Source: Caulobacter sp. SL161 (lineage in GTDB: Bacteria; Pseudomonadota; Alphaproteobacteria; Caulobacterales; Caulobacteraceae). From it: a DNA stretch of 64,000 nt. The notes beneath the pieces were generated by a model, which was given only the letters and a program-made list of their open reading frames with translations, did not search any database and was not told the DNA's origin. This document shows positions 26,761-35,422 of this stretch, one piece after another. The translations under genes were made by a program, and so were the position numbers. The stretch is from positions 3,720,001-3,784,000 of the forward strand of contig NZ_JAPPRA010000001.1 of NCBI RefSeq assembly GCF_026672375.1. Direction: 5' to 3'. Position 1 is the first letter of the stretch. Every line of letters begins with the position of its first letter.

Positions 26761-27465
26761 ATGGACGCCAATATCGCCTCCCCCGCCGCCCTGATCGGCG
26801 ACCCGACCCGCGCGGCCATGCTGCAGGCGCTGCAAGACGGCCGGGCCCAGCCCGCCAGCGCCCTGGCCTGGGCCGCCGGCGTCACCGCCCAGGCGGCCAG
26901 CAACCACCTGGCCAAGCTGGTCGACGGCGGTCTCCTGGCGGTCGAGCGCCAGGGCCGCCATCGCTATTACCGCCTGGCCTCCGCCGATGTGGCGCACGCC
27001 ATCGAGGCCCTGTCGGTGATCGCCGCCCCCGTCCGCTCGCTGGCGATCCCCCGCACGCCCAAGGCCCGGGCCCTGCGCGACGCTCGCTGCTGCTATGGCC
27101 ATCTGGCAGGCCGCCTCGGCGTGAAGGTCTGCGACGCCCTGCTCGAGCGCGACCTGATCCGCATGGCCGGGGAGAGGCTCTATGCCGTCACCCCCGCCGG
27201 CCAGGCCTGGTTCAAGGACCTCGGCGTTTCGCCCCAGACCCAGCGCGGCGCGCGCGGTGTGGCGCGGCCATGCCTGGACTGGACAGAGCGCCGCCATCAC
27301 CTCGCAGGCCCCCTGGGCGTCAAGCTGCTGGCGACGATGACCGAGCGGGGCTGGCTGGCCCTGGAGCCCAAGGGACGCGCGGTCCGCCTGACGCCCGACG
27401 GCGCGCGGGCGCTTCGGGAACGGCTGGGCGTAAGCCTTGAGGACGCCGATCAGGCGGCGGCGTAG
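26761..27465 (+). CDS. ArsR-family transcriptional regulator
   Basis: The 234-residue protein starts with an ArsR winged helix-turn-helix (about 5-75: IGDPTRAAMLQALQDG, then the recognition helix in VTAQAASNHLAKLVDGG and wing RQGRHRYYRL). The C-terminal part is longer than in minimal ArsR proteins and includes several His and Cys (RDARCCYGHLAG near 110), which could bind a ligand or metal, although it resembles drug- or stress-linked ArsR proteins more than the ArsR/SmtB metal type. It is divergent from the MFS exporter and probably represses it. Confidence 0.87.
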   Translation: MDANIASPAALIGDPTRAAMLQALQDGRAQPASALAWAAGVTAQAASNHLAKLVDGGLLAVERQGRHRYYRLASADVAHAIEALSVIAAPVRSLAIPRTPKARALRDARCCYGHLAGRLGVKVCDALLERDLIRMAGERLYAVTPAGQAWFKDLGVSPQTQRGARGVARPCLDWTERRHHLAGPLGVKLLATMTERGWLALEPKGRAVRLTPDGARALRERLGVSLEDADQAAA

Positions 27466-27488
27466 CCCCCGCGCCGAAGACTCAGCGA

Positions 27489-28352
27489 CTACTGATTCCC
27501 AGAATAGGGCACGCCCTTGACGGTTTCGTCGAAAGCGGTCGGCGGGTTGTCCGGCAAGTCGCGCAGCTTGGCCTTGGGCGCGCTCAGTTCCCGCAGCCGC
27601 CAGGCGTTGGGTCCAACGCGCGTGAAGACCGCCGGGGTCTCTTCGCCGTAACCTTTCAGCCCCATGCCGGGATTGTCCTCCTCGGTGGCCGGACGCAGGC
27701 AGTAACCCTTGATCTTGGTGTCGCTGACCCACTCGGTGATCAGGCAGCGCGACTTGAACTCGAATTTGCGGTGCGGCTTGCTCGACCAGTCGCGCAGCTC
27801 GGTGCTGGCGCGGGGGTCGTCGTCCGCCTCAAGGGTCTCGGCCTGGGACGAAATCGCGAGCACGGCGCCCCGCCACTGGCCGAGTTCGGAAGATTCGATC
27901 TCGACGCCTCGCTTGTCATAGAAGGTGCTGATGGGCACGTAGTCGGCGGGCGCAGCGAAATAGGACGTGACGACCTCGTAGACGGTCTGCATGCCTTGGA
28001 CGGTCGGCACCTCAAAGACACGCGTCAGCACGCTGAAGGTTTCCTCGTCGTCGGTCACCGTCAGGCTGGGCTGGCCGTTGTGCTGCAGCGTCAGGGTCGG
28101 ACCCTTGCGCGCGTCCGGCTGGCCCAATTCCTTCAGCAACTTGGCCTCGACAAGGCGCTCCTCGTCACGTTGGGCGTACAGGTCGAACTGCGGCAGCTCT
28201 GGCTCCGGCGCGGTGGCGGACGTCGCCGGTGCGACAGGCTTGGGCGCTTCGGCCGGCGGCTTGGCGGCGCCGGGCGGCTTGTCACAGCCGGACAGCGCCG
28301 CCAGGGCGGTCAGGGTCAGGGCGAGCGTGATGGATTTGGACTGCGACGACAT
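27489..28352 (-). CDS. Putative lipoprotein of unknown function
   Basis: The product has 287 residues from the ATG at 28352. The N-terminus is a lipoprotein signal with lipobox ALSGC near residue 22, followed by a Pro/Ala-rich linker (about 25-55). The rest is a soluble periplasmic domain with no family I recognise. Two Cys in the second half (CLITEW and GYCLRP) could form a disulfide. A longer start would place extra residues before the signal and has no ribosome site. It is divergent from the glycine-zipper gene across a 216-base gap and stands alone. Confidence 0.75.
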   Translation of the reverse strand: MSSQSKSITLALTLTALAALSGCDKPPGAAKPPAEAPKPVAPATSATAPEPELPQFDLYAQRDEERLVEAKLLKELGQPDARKGPTLTLQHNGQPSLTVTDDEETFSVLTRVFEVPTVQGMQTVYEVVTSYFAAPADYVPISTFYDKRGVEIESSELGQWRGAVLAISSQAETLEADDDPRASTELRDWSSKPHRKFEFKSRCLITEWVSDTKIKGYCLRPATEEDNPGMGLKGYGEETPAVFTRVGPNAWRLRELSAPKAKLRDLPDNPPTAFDETVKGVPYSGNQ

Positions 28353-28471
28353 AAGCCCCCCCGGGCGACTGAACTGGCGACCGCACCCTAGCCAGAAGCG
28401 CCCGGCGAGCAAGGCGGCGCCGCGTGCGGTTGTGCGGGGCGAAGATTTTTTCACATGAACGAAATCTGTCG

Positions 28472-28536
28472 GAACGGTCGGCGCAACCGTTCAGCTTGGC
28501 CCTGCCATGGTCTGTCTCACGGGGTTGCTGACCCCG
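28472..28536 (+). other. Two small inverted repeats in the leader of the glycine-zipper gene
   Basis: GAACGGT (28472-28478) pairs with ACCGTTC (28486-28492), and CGGGGT (28520-28525) pairs with ACCCCG (28531-28536). Both are perfect and lie 33-97 bases before the ATG at 28569. They may be an operator and a leader hairpin; nothing proves either. Confidence 0.3.
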
Positions 28537-28568
28537 CAGACTTTCAAAAGGGACGAAGGACCAAGACC

Positions 28569-29141
28569 ATGACCATCACGACTAAGATCAAGACGATCAC
28601 CCTGACCCTGGGCGCCGCCGCCACCGCGCTGGCGATGACCGCCGCGCCCGCCGCCCACGCCATGGACGAAAAGCTGGGCGGCGTCGTCGGCTGCAAGGCC
28701 TCGGGCAAGAAGCAGGAAGTCGGCGCCGTCGTCGGGGCCCTGCTGGGCGCCGCGGCCGGCTCGAACCTGGCCAAGAACGACCAGGGCACGGGCACGGCGA
28801 TCGGCGCGGTGGTCGGCGCGGGCGCCGGCTCGCTGATCGGCTGCAAGATGCAGAAGAGCGACGCGGCCCAGGAGGTCGGCGGGATCTACAAGTCGGGCGG
28901 CTTCCGCTACGCCCAGACCGTCCAGGCCGCCCCGCTGGTCAAGATCGAGAAGAAGATGGTCGCCCGTTCGACCGTCAACCTGCGGGCTTCGGCCTCCACC
29001 CGGGGCGAACGCCTGGGCGCGGTGGACTCGGGCACGACCTTCCAGGCCCTGGGCCGCACCAAGGACGGCAAGTGGATCCTGGTTGGCCAGGACGGCGTCG
29101 GCGTCGGCTTCGTCTCCAGCGCCTACGTCTACCGCGCCTAA
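28569..29141 (+). CDS. Glycine-zipper and SH3-domain envelope protein
   Basis: This 190-residue exported protein has a Sec signal (about residues 1-30, ending AAHAM). A Gly-zipper region (about 38-90, VVGALLGAAAGSN and GAVVGAGAGSLIG) probably inserts in or packs against a membrane. A bacterial SH3 domain (about 125-190: STVNLRASASTRGERLG and VGFVSSAYVY) follows, as in proteins that bind peptidoglycan. AAGGA stands eight bases before the ATG. It resembles 17-kDa surface antigen-like proteins combined with SH3. It is likely monocistronic, with a terminator about 90 bases after the stop. Confidence 0.83.
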   Translation: MTITTKIKTITLTLGAAATALAMTAAPAAHAMDEKLGGVVGCKASGKKQEVGAVVGALLGAAAGSNLAKNDQGTGTAIGAVVGAGAGSLIGCKMQKSDAAQEVGGIYKSGGFRYAQTVQAAPLVKIEKKMVARSTVNLRASASTRGERLGAVDSGTTFQALGRTKDGKWILVGQDGVGVGFVSSAYVYRA

Positions 29142-29228
29142 GCGGGGCTAGAGCGATCGAGGGCTAAACCCCCTCGCCGAGCTTTCGGGGCGCGACCGCT
29201 CCGTCCCTCTGGCCGCGTTCCGAGAAGA

Positions 29229-29271
29229 GAGCCCGTCCGGTCTCCCCATGACCGGGCGGGCTTTTTCGTGG
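29229..29271 (+). terminator. Rho-independent terminator between convergent genes
   Basis: GAGCCCGTCCGGT pairs with ACCGGGCGGGCT (one mismatch) across an 11-base loop and is followed by five T on the plus strand. It ends the glycine-zipper gene transcript; its other strand lacks a T run. Confidence 0.75.
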
Positions 29272-29278
29272 GCGAGGC

Positions 29279-29800
29279 TCAGGACAGCGCGCTGACCCCG
29301 CCCAGCCAGGTCTGCCAGACCACCACCAGCGCCCAGTGCAACAGCACCGCCGGCCAGACCGAGCCGGTCACCCGCTTGGTCACCGCGCAACCCAGACCCA
29401 GCACCGCGCAGCACAACAGGAAGTCGGCCCGCAGGAACACCGGCGCGGCGTTGGGCAGGAAAGTCAGGGCCTCGATCACGTGCCACAGCACATAGAGGCC
29501 GGTGGCGACCCCGATCTCGACCCACGGCCGCCGCCCCTGGCCCGGCCCCGGCGTCAGCACCGCGCGGAACGGGATCTCCTCGCCCAGCGCCGGGATCAGG
29601 ATCACCGTCAGCATCCGAAGAGCCAGGTCCGGCTGGGTGGGGGTCAGGTGATAGAGACCGGTCGAGAAGCCGATGGCGGCCATGGTCGCCAGGGTCAGCG
29701 CCGAGACCCCGAGGCAGAACAGCCACCCCCGCGCGCTCGGCAGAGTGCGCAGGCTGGTGATCAGGCGCTGGCGGTACATCTCAATGCTCTGCGCCATCAT
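29279..29800 (-). CDS. CPBP-family intramembrane protease-like protein
   Basis: The 173-residue membrane protein has about four to five helices. It carries the CPBP (Abi) signature: Glu74-Glu75 and Arg79 in GEEIPFR, then a conserved His in LWHVIEAL and a C-terminal LLHWALV. These residues form the active site of Rce1-like glutamate proteases. In bacteria the family is linked to processing of small peptides or immunity to them; the target is unknown here. No bacteriocin-like gene is nearby. It may follow the hybrid kinase gene in one transcript. Confidence 0.8.
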   Translation of the reverse strand: MMAQSIEMYRQRLITSLRTLPSARGWLFCLGVSALTLATMAAIGFSTGLYHLTPTQPDLALRMLTVILIPALGEEIPFRAVLTPGPGQGRRPWVEIGVATGLYVLWHVIEALTFLPNAAPVFLRADFLLCCAVLGLGCAVTKRVTGSVWPAVLLHWALVVVWQTWLGGVSALS

Positions 29801-29848
29801 CGACCTGGACCCGATCCCATACGCGTCGCTCCCGCAAGGCGCGTGCGC

Positions 29849-32401
29849 CTACAACGCCCCCAGCCTCGCCGCCGCGTCGCGGGCCAGGCTCTGGGCCAGG
29901 CAGCGGTCCATGACCGATAAGAGATTGCGCAGATCGATGGGCTTGGCGACGTGGGCGTCGCAGCCGGCGTCGAGGCAGGTTTTGATCTGGGCCGACATGA
30001 CGTCGGCGGTCAGGGCGACCACCGGCAGGCGGGCGAAGCGTGGGTCCTGGCGCAGGCGGCGGGTGGCCTCCAGCCCGTCCATGACCGGCATGTTGACGTC
30101 CATCAGCACCAGATCGACCGCTTCGTGCTGCAAGACGTCCAGCGCGTGTCGACCGTTCTCGGCCTCGACCAGTTCGCACTCGAACGGCTCGAGGAACAGG
30201 CGGATGACGCGGCGGTTGACGGGGTGGTCGTCGACGACCAGCACACGGCGGCCCTGCAGGGCGGCGGCGCCGATCGACTCGCTGGTCGCGCCCGCCTCGC
30301 TCGGCGCGGCCTCTATGGCGAGGGCCTGGTCCATCACCATCTCGATGGTGAAGACCGAACCCACGCCCTCCTCGCTTTCGACCTTGATGTCGCCGCGCAT
30401 CATCTCGACCAGCCGGCGGGTGATGTTGAGCCCCAGGCCGGTACCGCCGAAGTTTCGCGTCGTCGAGGCGTCAGCCTGGGTGAAGGGCCGGAACAGCTTG
30501 GCGACCGTGGCCTCGTTCATGCCGATGCCGGTGTCGGCCACGCGCAGGCGCACCCGGACACGGTCGCCCGCCTCGGGGTAGCAGGCCAGCGCCACCTCGA
30601 CCTTGCCCTGGCTGGTGAACTTCAGGGCGTTGGAGACAAGGTTGCTCAGGCACTGGCGCACCCGCACGCCATCAAACATCAGCCATCCGGGCGCCTCGCC
30701 ATCCAACTGGAAGGTCAGGGTCACGCCCTTCTCGCGCGCGGTCGGTTGATAGCCGCCCACCAGGCGCGCGCAGGTCTGAACGAGATCACCCGCGGTCGGC
30801 GCGATCTCAAGCTTTCCCGCCTCGATCTTAGAAAGGTCCAGTATGTCGTTCAGCAGCACCAGCAGGGTGTCGCCGCTGTCGAGGATCAGGTCGACCTGCT
30901 CGCGCTGGAGGGGAGTCAGCTGATCCGAGCGCAACGCCTGGGCCAGGCCCAGCATGCCGTTCAGGGGCGTGCGAAGCTCGTGGCTCATCACGGCCAGGAA
31001 CGCCGACTTCGCGGTGCTGGCCGCTTCCGCCCGCTCCTGGGCGAGCCGGAGCCGTCGCGAGGCCCCGCGCTGGTGCACGGCCCACGCTGCGGCGCCCGCC
31101 ACCAACACGCCCAGCAGCAGCGCGATCACGACCGAGGCCCGCGCCAGGCTCCGGGACAGGCGGACCTGTTCGGTGAGGCGACGGCTCTCGTCGCGCTTGA
31201 CCCGCAGCTCGCTTTCCAGCGCCGCCGACATCTCGGCGACGCCCTTGGCGTAGGCGTTGCGCGAGGCCAGACCGTCGGCCTTGCGCCAGGCGTCCAGTTT
31301 CCGGAACGCGTCGGCGCTGCGTCCCTCATACTGATCGATATAGGCCTCGACCAAGGCCTCCAGCGGCCGATCGCGCGAGGCCAGGGTCTCGGGGATGGTC
31401 TTCAGTCGTTCCAGATCGCGCCGCGCCGCCTGGGACTGCCCCAGCTGCGCCAGCGCCAGCGCCCGCTGTCCCAGCATGCGAACCTGCAGGCGACGATCGG
31501 GGTTGGCCAAAAGGCCAGCAGCGGGCGCCAGGCACTGGATCACCCGCTCGGGCGCCTCGCGCAGGCCCGCGATCCGCGCGCAGAGGAACCGGTCCCAGGT
31601 GACCAGGCCCGGATCGCCATCCGCCATGGTCAACTTGTGATGCAGGGCCGCAAAGCGTTCGGCGGCGGCCAGTTCGCCCAGGTCCGCCGCGCTGAAGGCG
31701 ATGTCGTAGATCCGCTCGATCTTGCGAACATAGAAGGTGTCCCGCTCGTCCAGCGCGGCCGCCTGGGCCATGTGATCGAGCGCGCCTTCCTTGTCGCCGA
31801 GATCCGACAGCGTATAGCTGTGCACCTGATGCAGCTCGGCCAGCAGCGGCCGGGCGATGTGGCCGCGGCGTTCAAGGTCGCCGGTCAGTTCCGCCGCCAG
31901 CCGCGCCGCCTCCGCCCAGCGGCCGATCTGTCCCAGGTGACGGACCCGCTCAATGCCCGCCATCAGCCGGATGTCCGGGCCTGACGACTTCAGAAAGCGG
32001 TCCCAGTCCTTGTCCTGAAAGGCCTGAAAGCCGCCGCTCTCGTGCCGGTAGGCCAGCACCTCGAGGTCGACCAGGGCTTCGAGCGTCGCATCCTTGTCGC
32101 GTCGCGCCACCTCGCGCGTGCGGGCCGCCCAGGCGTCGAACCGTCCCTGAATCTGGTTGCTCTTGAGTGCGTAGAGCACGCGCCATAGACCGTAGAGACG
32201 CTCCTGCCCCGCCTCGCGCAGGGCGCGGCGGCCGGCCCGTTCGATATCGTCATTGTCGCGGGGCGGTTTGCGGACCTCGTGCGCGCCGATCTTCTGGTTC
32301 AGCTGCTCAAGCCGCTGGGCGAGGGGCGCGTCGCTCTTGGCCCAGGCGCTGCTGGCGCCGAAGGTCATGACCAACACGAAGAGAATCAGTACGCGCCGCA
32401 A
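29849..32401 (-). CDS. Hybrid sensor histidine kinase with periplasmic TPR-like sensor
   Basis: The product has 850 residues. A signal peptide (1-22, ending SAWA) leads to a helical, TPR-like periplasmic sensor region (about 25-390). One membrane helix (about 412-432, VVIALLLGVLVAGAAAWAV) is followed by a HisKA domain with FLAVMSHELRTPLNG, an ATPase domain with N box LVSNALKF and GGTGLGLNITR, and a receiver (about 705-825) with VLVVDDHPVN and phospho-acceptor Asp in LMDVNMPVMDG. The TTG at 32401 is used because AGGA lies seven bases before it and it keeps the signal peptide whole. The partner phosphotransferase is not in the window. Confidence 0.9.
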   Translation of the reverse strand: MRRVLILFVLVMTFGASSAWAKSDAPLAQRLEQLNQKIGAHEVRKPPRDNDDIERAGRRALREAGQERLYGLWRVLYALKSNQIQGRFDAWAARTREVARRDKDATLEALVDLEVLAYRHESGGFQAFQDKDWDRFLKSSGPDIRLMAGIERVRHLGQIGRWAEAARLAAELTGDLERRGHIARPLLAELHQVHSYTLSDLGDKEGALDHMAQAAALDERDTFYVRKIERIYDIAFSAADLGELAAAERFAALHHKLTMADGDPGLVTWDRFLCARIAGLREAPERVIQCLAPAAGLLANPDRRLQVRMLGQRALALAQLGQSQAARRDLERLKTIPETLASRDRPLEALVEAYIDQYEGRSADAFRKLDAWRKADGLASRNAYAKGVAEMSAALESELRVKRDESRRLTEQVRLSRSLARASVVIALLLGVLVAGAAAWAVHQRGASRRLRLAQERAEAASTAKSAFLAVMSHELRTPLNGMLGLAQALRSDQLTPLQREQVDLILDSGDTLLVLLNDILDLSKIEAGKLEIAPTAGDLVQTCARLVGGYQPTAREKGVTLTFQLDGEAPGWLMFDGVRVRQCLSNLVSNALKFTSQGKVEVALACYPEAGDRVRVRLRVADTGIGMNEATVAKLFRPFTQADASTTRNFGGTGLGLNITRRLVEMMRGDIKVESEEGVGSVFTIEMVMDQALAIEAAPSEAGATSESIGAAALQGRRVLVVDDHPVNRRVIRLFLEPFECELVEAENGRHALDVLQHEAVDLVLMDVNMPVMDGLEATRRLRQDPRFARLPVVALTADVMSAQIKTCLDAGCDAHVAKPIDLRNLLSVMDRCLAQSLARDAAARLGAL

Positions 32402-32479
32402 GTCCGTATCCTGGAATCTGCGGCAACCCTTGGCCGCCAGAAATGTAGGACCTGTTAAGCGCCCCGCTCTGATCGCGCG

Positions 32480-33244
32480 CTAGATCGTCGCGCCGCCGTC
32501 CACGACCAGGGCCTGTCCGGTCATGAAGCTGCCGGCCTTGGAGGCCAGATAGACGGCCGCGCCGGCGATCTCGTCCGGCTCGCCGATGCGGCGCAGCGGC
32601 ACGCCTGTGGTCGAGCGCTTGAGGGTCTCGGGATTGTCCCACAGCGCCTTGGCGAAGTCGGTCTTGATCAGGCCCGGCGCGATACAGTTGACCCGCACAT
32701 TGTCGGGGCCGAACTCGTGGGCCAGGTTGCGCGCCAGCTGGAAGTCGGCGGCCTTGGAGATGTTGTAGGCGCCGATGATGGCGTTGCCGCGCAGGCCGCC
32801 GATCGAGCTGATGATGATGATCGAGCCGTCCTTGCGAGCCTGCATCTCGGGCGCGACCATCGAGATCAGCCAGTGATTGCTGATGATGTTGTTGTCCAGG
32901 ATCTTGCGGAACTGGTCGTCGGCGATCCCGGCCAGGGGTCCGTAATAGGGATTGCTGGCGGCGTTGCAGACGCAGATGTCGATCTTGCCGAACGCCTTGC
33001 GGGTCTCGTCGACCAGATTCTGAAGCTCGTCTTTGGAGGCGATATTGGCCGGCACGGCGATGGCGGCGCCCGCGCCGTGCCTGGCGTTGAGCTCGGCGGC
33101 GACCTCCTCGCACGGGCCGGCCTTGCGCGAGGAGATCACCACCTTGGCGCCGTGCTCGGCCATCCGCTCGGCGATCGCCTTGCCGATCCCGCGCGAAGAC
33201 CCGGTGATGATCGCCACCTTGCCGGCGAGGTCAAAGAGACTCAT
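32480..33244 (-). CDS. Short-chain dehydrogenase/reductase
   Basis: This 254-residue NAD(P)-dependent oxidoreductase is a classical SDR: cofactor motif TGSSRGIG (14-21), CNAAS, catalytic Ser147, Tyr160 and Lys164 (YNISK), and the C-terminal TGQALVVDGG. The type is close to enzymes acting on acyl-CoA or alcohol substrates; specificity is not certain. Just before its ATG lies an AAAC-N4-GTTT dyad which recurs before ech/ccr, mcd and DUF2855, so I infer it belongs to a fatty-acid or acyl-CoA regulon. Confidence 0.9.
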   Translation of the reverse strand: MSLFDLAGKVAIITGSSRGIGKAIAERMAEHGAKVVISSRKAGPCEEVAAELNARHGAGAAIAVPANIASKDELQNLVDETRKAFGKIDICVCNAASNPYYGPLAGIADDQFRKILDNNIISNHWLISMVAPEMQARKDGSIIIISSIGGLRGNAIIGAYNISKAADFQLARNLAHEFGPDNVRVNCIAPGLIKTDFAKALWDNPETLKRSTTGVPLRRIGEPDEIAGAAVYLASKAGSFMTGQALVVDGGATI

Positions 33245-33256
33245 GGCGCGCTCCCT

Positions 33257-33268
33257 AAACGTTTGTTT
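33257..33268. promoter_or_regulatory. AAAC-N4-GTTT dyad before SDR gene
   Basis: AAACGTTTGTTT lies 13-24 bases upstream of the SDR start. The form AAAC-N4-GTTT is that of TetR-family PsrA/FadR-like operators. Related sites occur at 40036, 45244 and 47069. Confidence 0.5.
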
Positions 33269-33317
33269 GAATTTCAGGCACAGTGCGGCGGGGCGGGGCG
33301 AGGGTCAAGCCTCGGGC

Positions 33318-33437
33318 AAATCCTCCCCCAGCGGGGGAGGTGTCGGCGCGGAGCGACGACGGAGGGGGAAGAGGCAGGCGCTAAAGCACTTCCCCTCCGG
33401 TCTTTCGGACCGCCTCCTCCGCTGGGGGGAGGATTTT
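33318..33437. repeat. Diverged R1-like hairpin repeat
   Basis: AAATCCTCCCCCA on the left pairs with TGGGGGGAGGATTT on the right, and GGAGGTGTCGGCGCGGAGCG and GACGGAGGG segments recall R1. It fills the gap between the divergent SDR and SRPBCC genes. Confidence 0.6.
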
Positions 33438-33510
33438 TCTCGTACGCCCTGTCGGCGTTCGCGCCATCGGCGCGTCCTTGGGGCAAGATCGCGCACGCAA
33501 GGAGACACCC

Positions 33511-33999
33511 ATGCCCCTCGACACCGCCGCCGCCGAAGATCGCGACCTCGTTCTGGAGCGCATCATCGATGTCCCCGCCGAGAAGCTCTACACCTGCTGG
33601 ACCACGGCTGAACTTATGCCGCAGTGGTTCTGCCCCAAGCCTTGGACCGTGTCGAACGTGCGCCTGGACGTGCGGACCGGCGGTAACAGCTACATGGAGA
33701 TGAACGGCCCGAACGGCGAAGTCGTGCCCCAGCCGGGCGTCTATCTGGAAGTGGTCCCGAACCAGAAGCTCGTCTTCACCGACGCCTTCACAGAGACCTG
33801 GAAGCCCTCGGACAAGCCGTTCATGGTGGGGATCGTCACCTTCGAGGATCTGGGCGACGGCAAGACCCGCTACCGCGCCGTGGCGCGCCACTGGACCGTC
33901 GAGGACAAGACGGCCCACGAGCAGATGGGCTTCCACGAGGGCTGGGGCGTCGCCACCGACCAGCTGACGGCGCTGGCCAAGACGCTTGTGACTCCCTAA
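33511..33999 (+). CDS. SRPBCC/AHSA1-domain protein
   Basis: The 162-residue cytoplasmic protein is a START-like, Aha1-C-terminal-type domain (SRPBCC): ERIIDVPAEKLYTCWTTAE at the start, PQWFCPKPW, and the C-terminal HEGWGVATDQL helix. The fold binds hydrophobic ligands or Hsp90-like partners; many bacterial members are of unknown function and often sit beside ArsR regulators. AAGGAGA lies six bases before the ATG, so the start is firm. It is followed closely by an MFS gene in the same direction, with possible co-transcription. Confidence 0.85.
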   Translation: MPLDTAAAEDRDLVLERIIDVPAEKLYTCWTTAELMPQWFCPKPWTVSNVRLDVRTGGNSYMEMNGPNGEVVPQPGVYLEVVPNQKLVFTDAFTETWKPSDKPFMVGIVTFEDLGDGKTRYRAVARHWTVEDKTAHEQMGFHEGWGVATDQLTALAKTLVTP

Positions 34000-34030
34000 A
34001 ACGCCCTTGGCGCGGGCGGCGAAAAGGGCC

Positions 34031-35422
34031 ATGTGCGCCGGCATGAGCTCCCCCCCCGCCCCCGCGCGTTTGGTCGACAAGGCCCTGGTTCCGCGCTTCG
34101 CCCTGCTGTGCCTGGGCATCTGGCTGAACGCCGCCGACACCCTGGTGACGGCGACGATCATGCCCAGCGTGGCCAAGGAGATCGGCGGCTACCAGTATTT
34201 CGGTTGGTCGGTGGCGGCCTATCTGACCGGCTCGATCGTGGCCGGGGCGTGCTCGGGCAAGCTGTCGATCGCGGTGGGCCTGCGCGCGGCGACGGCGATC
34301 AGCGGTCTCGTCTATGCGATCGGCTGCGCCATGAGCGCGCTGGCGCCGGAGTTCGTCACCTTCATCGTCGGACGCCTGGTCCAAGGCCTGGGCGCCGGGG
34401 CCGTGGTGGCGCTTTGCTATGTGGCCATCAGCGCGCTCTTTCCTCAGAGCCTTTGGCCGCGCGTCTATGGGGCGATCGCCGGGGTCTGGGGCGCGGCGAC
34501 CTTGCTGGGCCCCGCGCTCGGCGGCCTGTTCGCCGCCGTGGGCTTCTGGCGCGGCGTGTTCTGGATGTTCGTGATCCAGGCGGTGATCTTCATCGGCGCG
34601 GTGATGGTCATGCTGCCCGGCGGCAAGCGCGAGGAAGGCGGCGGCCGCATTCCCAGCCTGCAACTGGCCCTGCTGGTGATCGGCGTCAGCCTGATCGGCG
34701 GCGCCGGGGTCGTCGCCTCACCGCGCCTGGCCGTGATCCTGGCTGTCGGCGGCGTGATCGGCATGGCCGCCATGCTGGCCGCCAACACCCGCACCCAAGA
34801 CCGCCTTCTGCCCAAGTCCGCCGCCGACCTGCGCACCGCCACGGGTCTTGGGCTCCTGACCATCTTCGCCTGCGAAGCGGCGGTGATCGGCTTCACCGTC
34901 TATGGCCCCGCCTTCATCCAGGCCCGCCACGACGCCTCGCCCCTGCTGGCGGGCTATGTCACCGGAGCGATCGCCGCCGGCTGGACTGCTTGCGCCCTGA
35001 TCTTCGGTCACGTGCCCGCCCACAAGGACGGCCGCTTCGTGCGCCTGGGCGCCGGCGTCATCGCCTTGGGCGCGGCGCTCAGCGCCTGGGCCGTACCGCG
35101 CGGGAACCTCATGGAGACCTCGCTGGCCTTCGCGGTGCTGGGCGCGGGCTTTGGTCTCTGCCACGCCTTCATCGCCCGCCGCACCATCGCCGGCGCGCCG
35201 AGCGAAGAACAGGCCATGGCCTCGGGCGCGGTGCCGACCTCGCAACTGATCGGCGGCGCGGTCGGCTCGGCGGGCGCAGGCGCGATGGCCAATGTGCTGG
35301 GCTTTGGCCACCACGGCATCGACGCGGCGCTGGCGACCAGCCAGGGCGTGCTGCTGTTCGGCGCCTTCCTGCCCCTGGCCCTCGTCGGCTTCACGGCGGC
35401 CTGGCGGCTGGGGCGGGGTTAG
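34031..35422 (+). CDS. MFS transporter
   Basis: This inner-membrane transporter has 463 residues and about 14 hydrophobic helices. DTLVTATIMPSVAKEIGG in the first helix and GRLVQGLGAGAVVAL resemble DHA2-type exporters. The substrate is unknown. Two ATGs are possible, 34031 and 34043; neither has an ideal ribosome site, and I use the first. The stop overlaps the stop of the convergent ecm gene by four bases (TTAG), so no terminator separates them. Confidence 0.85.
   Translation: MCAGMSSPPAPARLVDKALVPRFALLCLGIWLNAADTLVTATIMPSVAKEIGGYQYFGWSVAAYLTGSIVAGACSGKLSIAVGLRAATAISGLVYAIGCAMSALAPEFVTFIVGRLVQGLGAGAVVALCYVAISALFPQSLWPRVYGAIAGVWGAATLLGPALGGLFAAVGFWRGVFWMFVIQAVIFIGAVMVMLPGGKREEGGGRIPSLQLALLVIGVSLIGGAGVVASPRLAVILAVGGVIGMAAMLAANTRTQDRLLPKSAADLRTATGLGLLTIFACEAAVIGFTVYGPAFIQARHDASPLLAGYVTGAIAAGWTACALIFGHVPAHKDGRFVRLGAGVIALGAALSAWAVPRGNLMETSLAFAVLGAGFGLCHAFIARRTIAGAPSEEQAMASGAVPTSQLIGGAVGSAGAGAMANVLGFGHHGIDAALATSQGVLLFGAFLPLALVGFTAAWRLGRG

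Noticed and set aside
28471-28491. GGAAC...CGTT resembling a SigT/EcfG general-stress promoter
   Set aside because: The spacer is 12 bases, while this promoter class needs about 16-17; it is better read as an inverted repeat.
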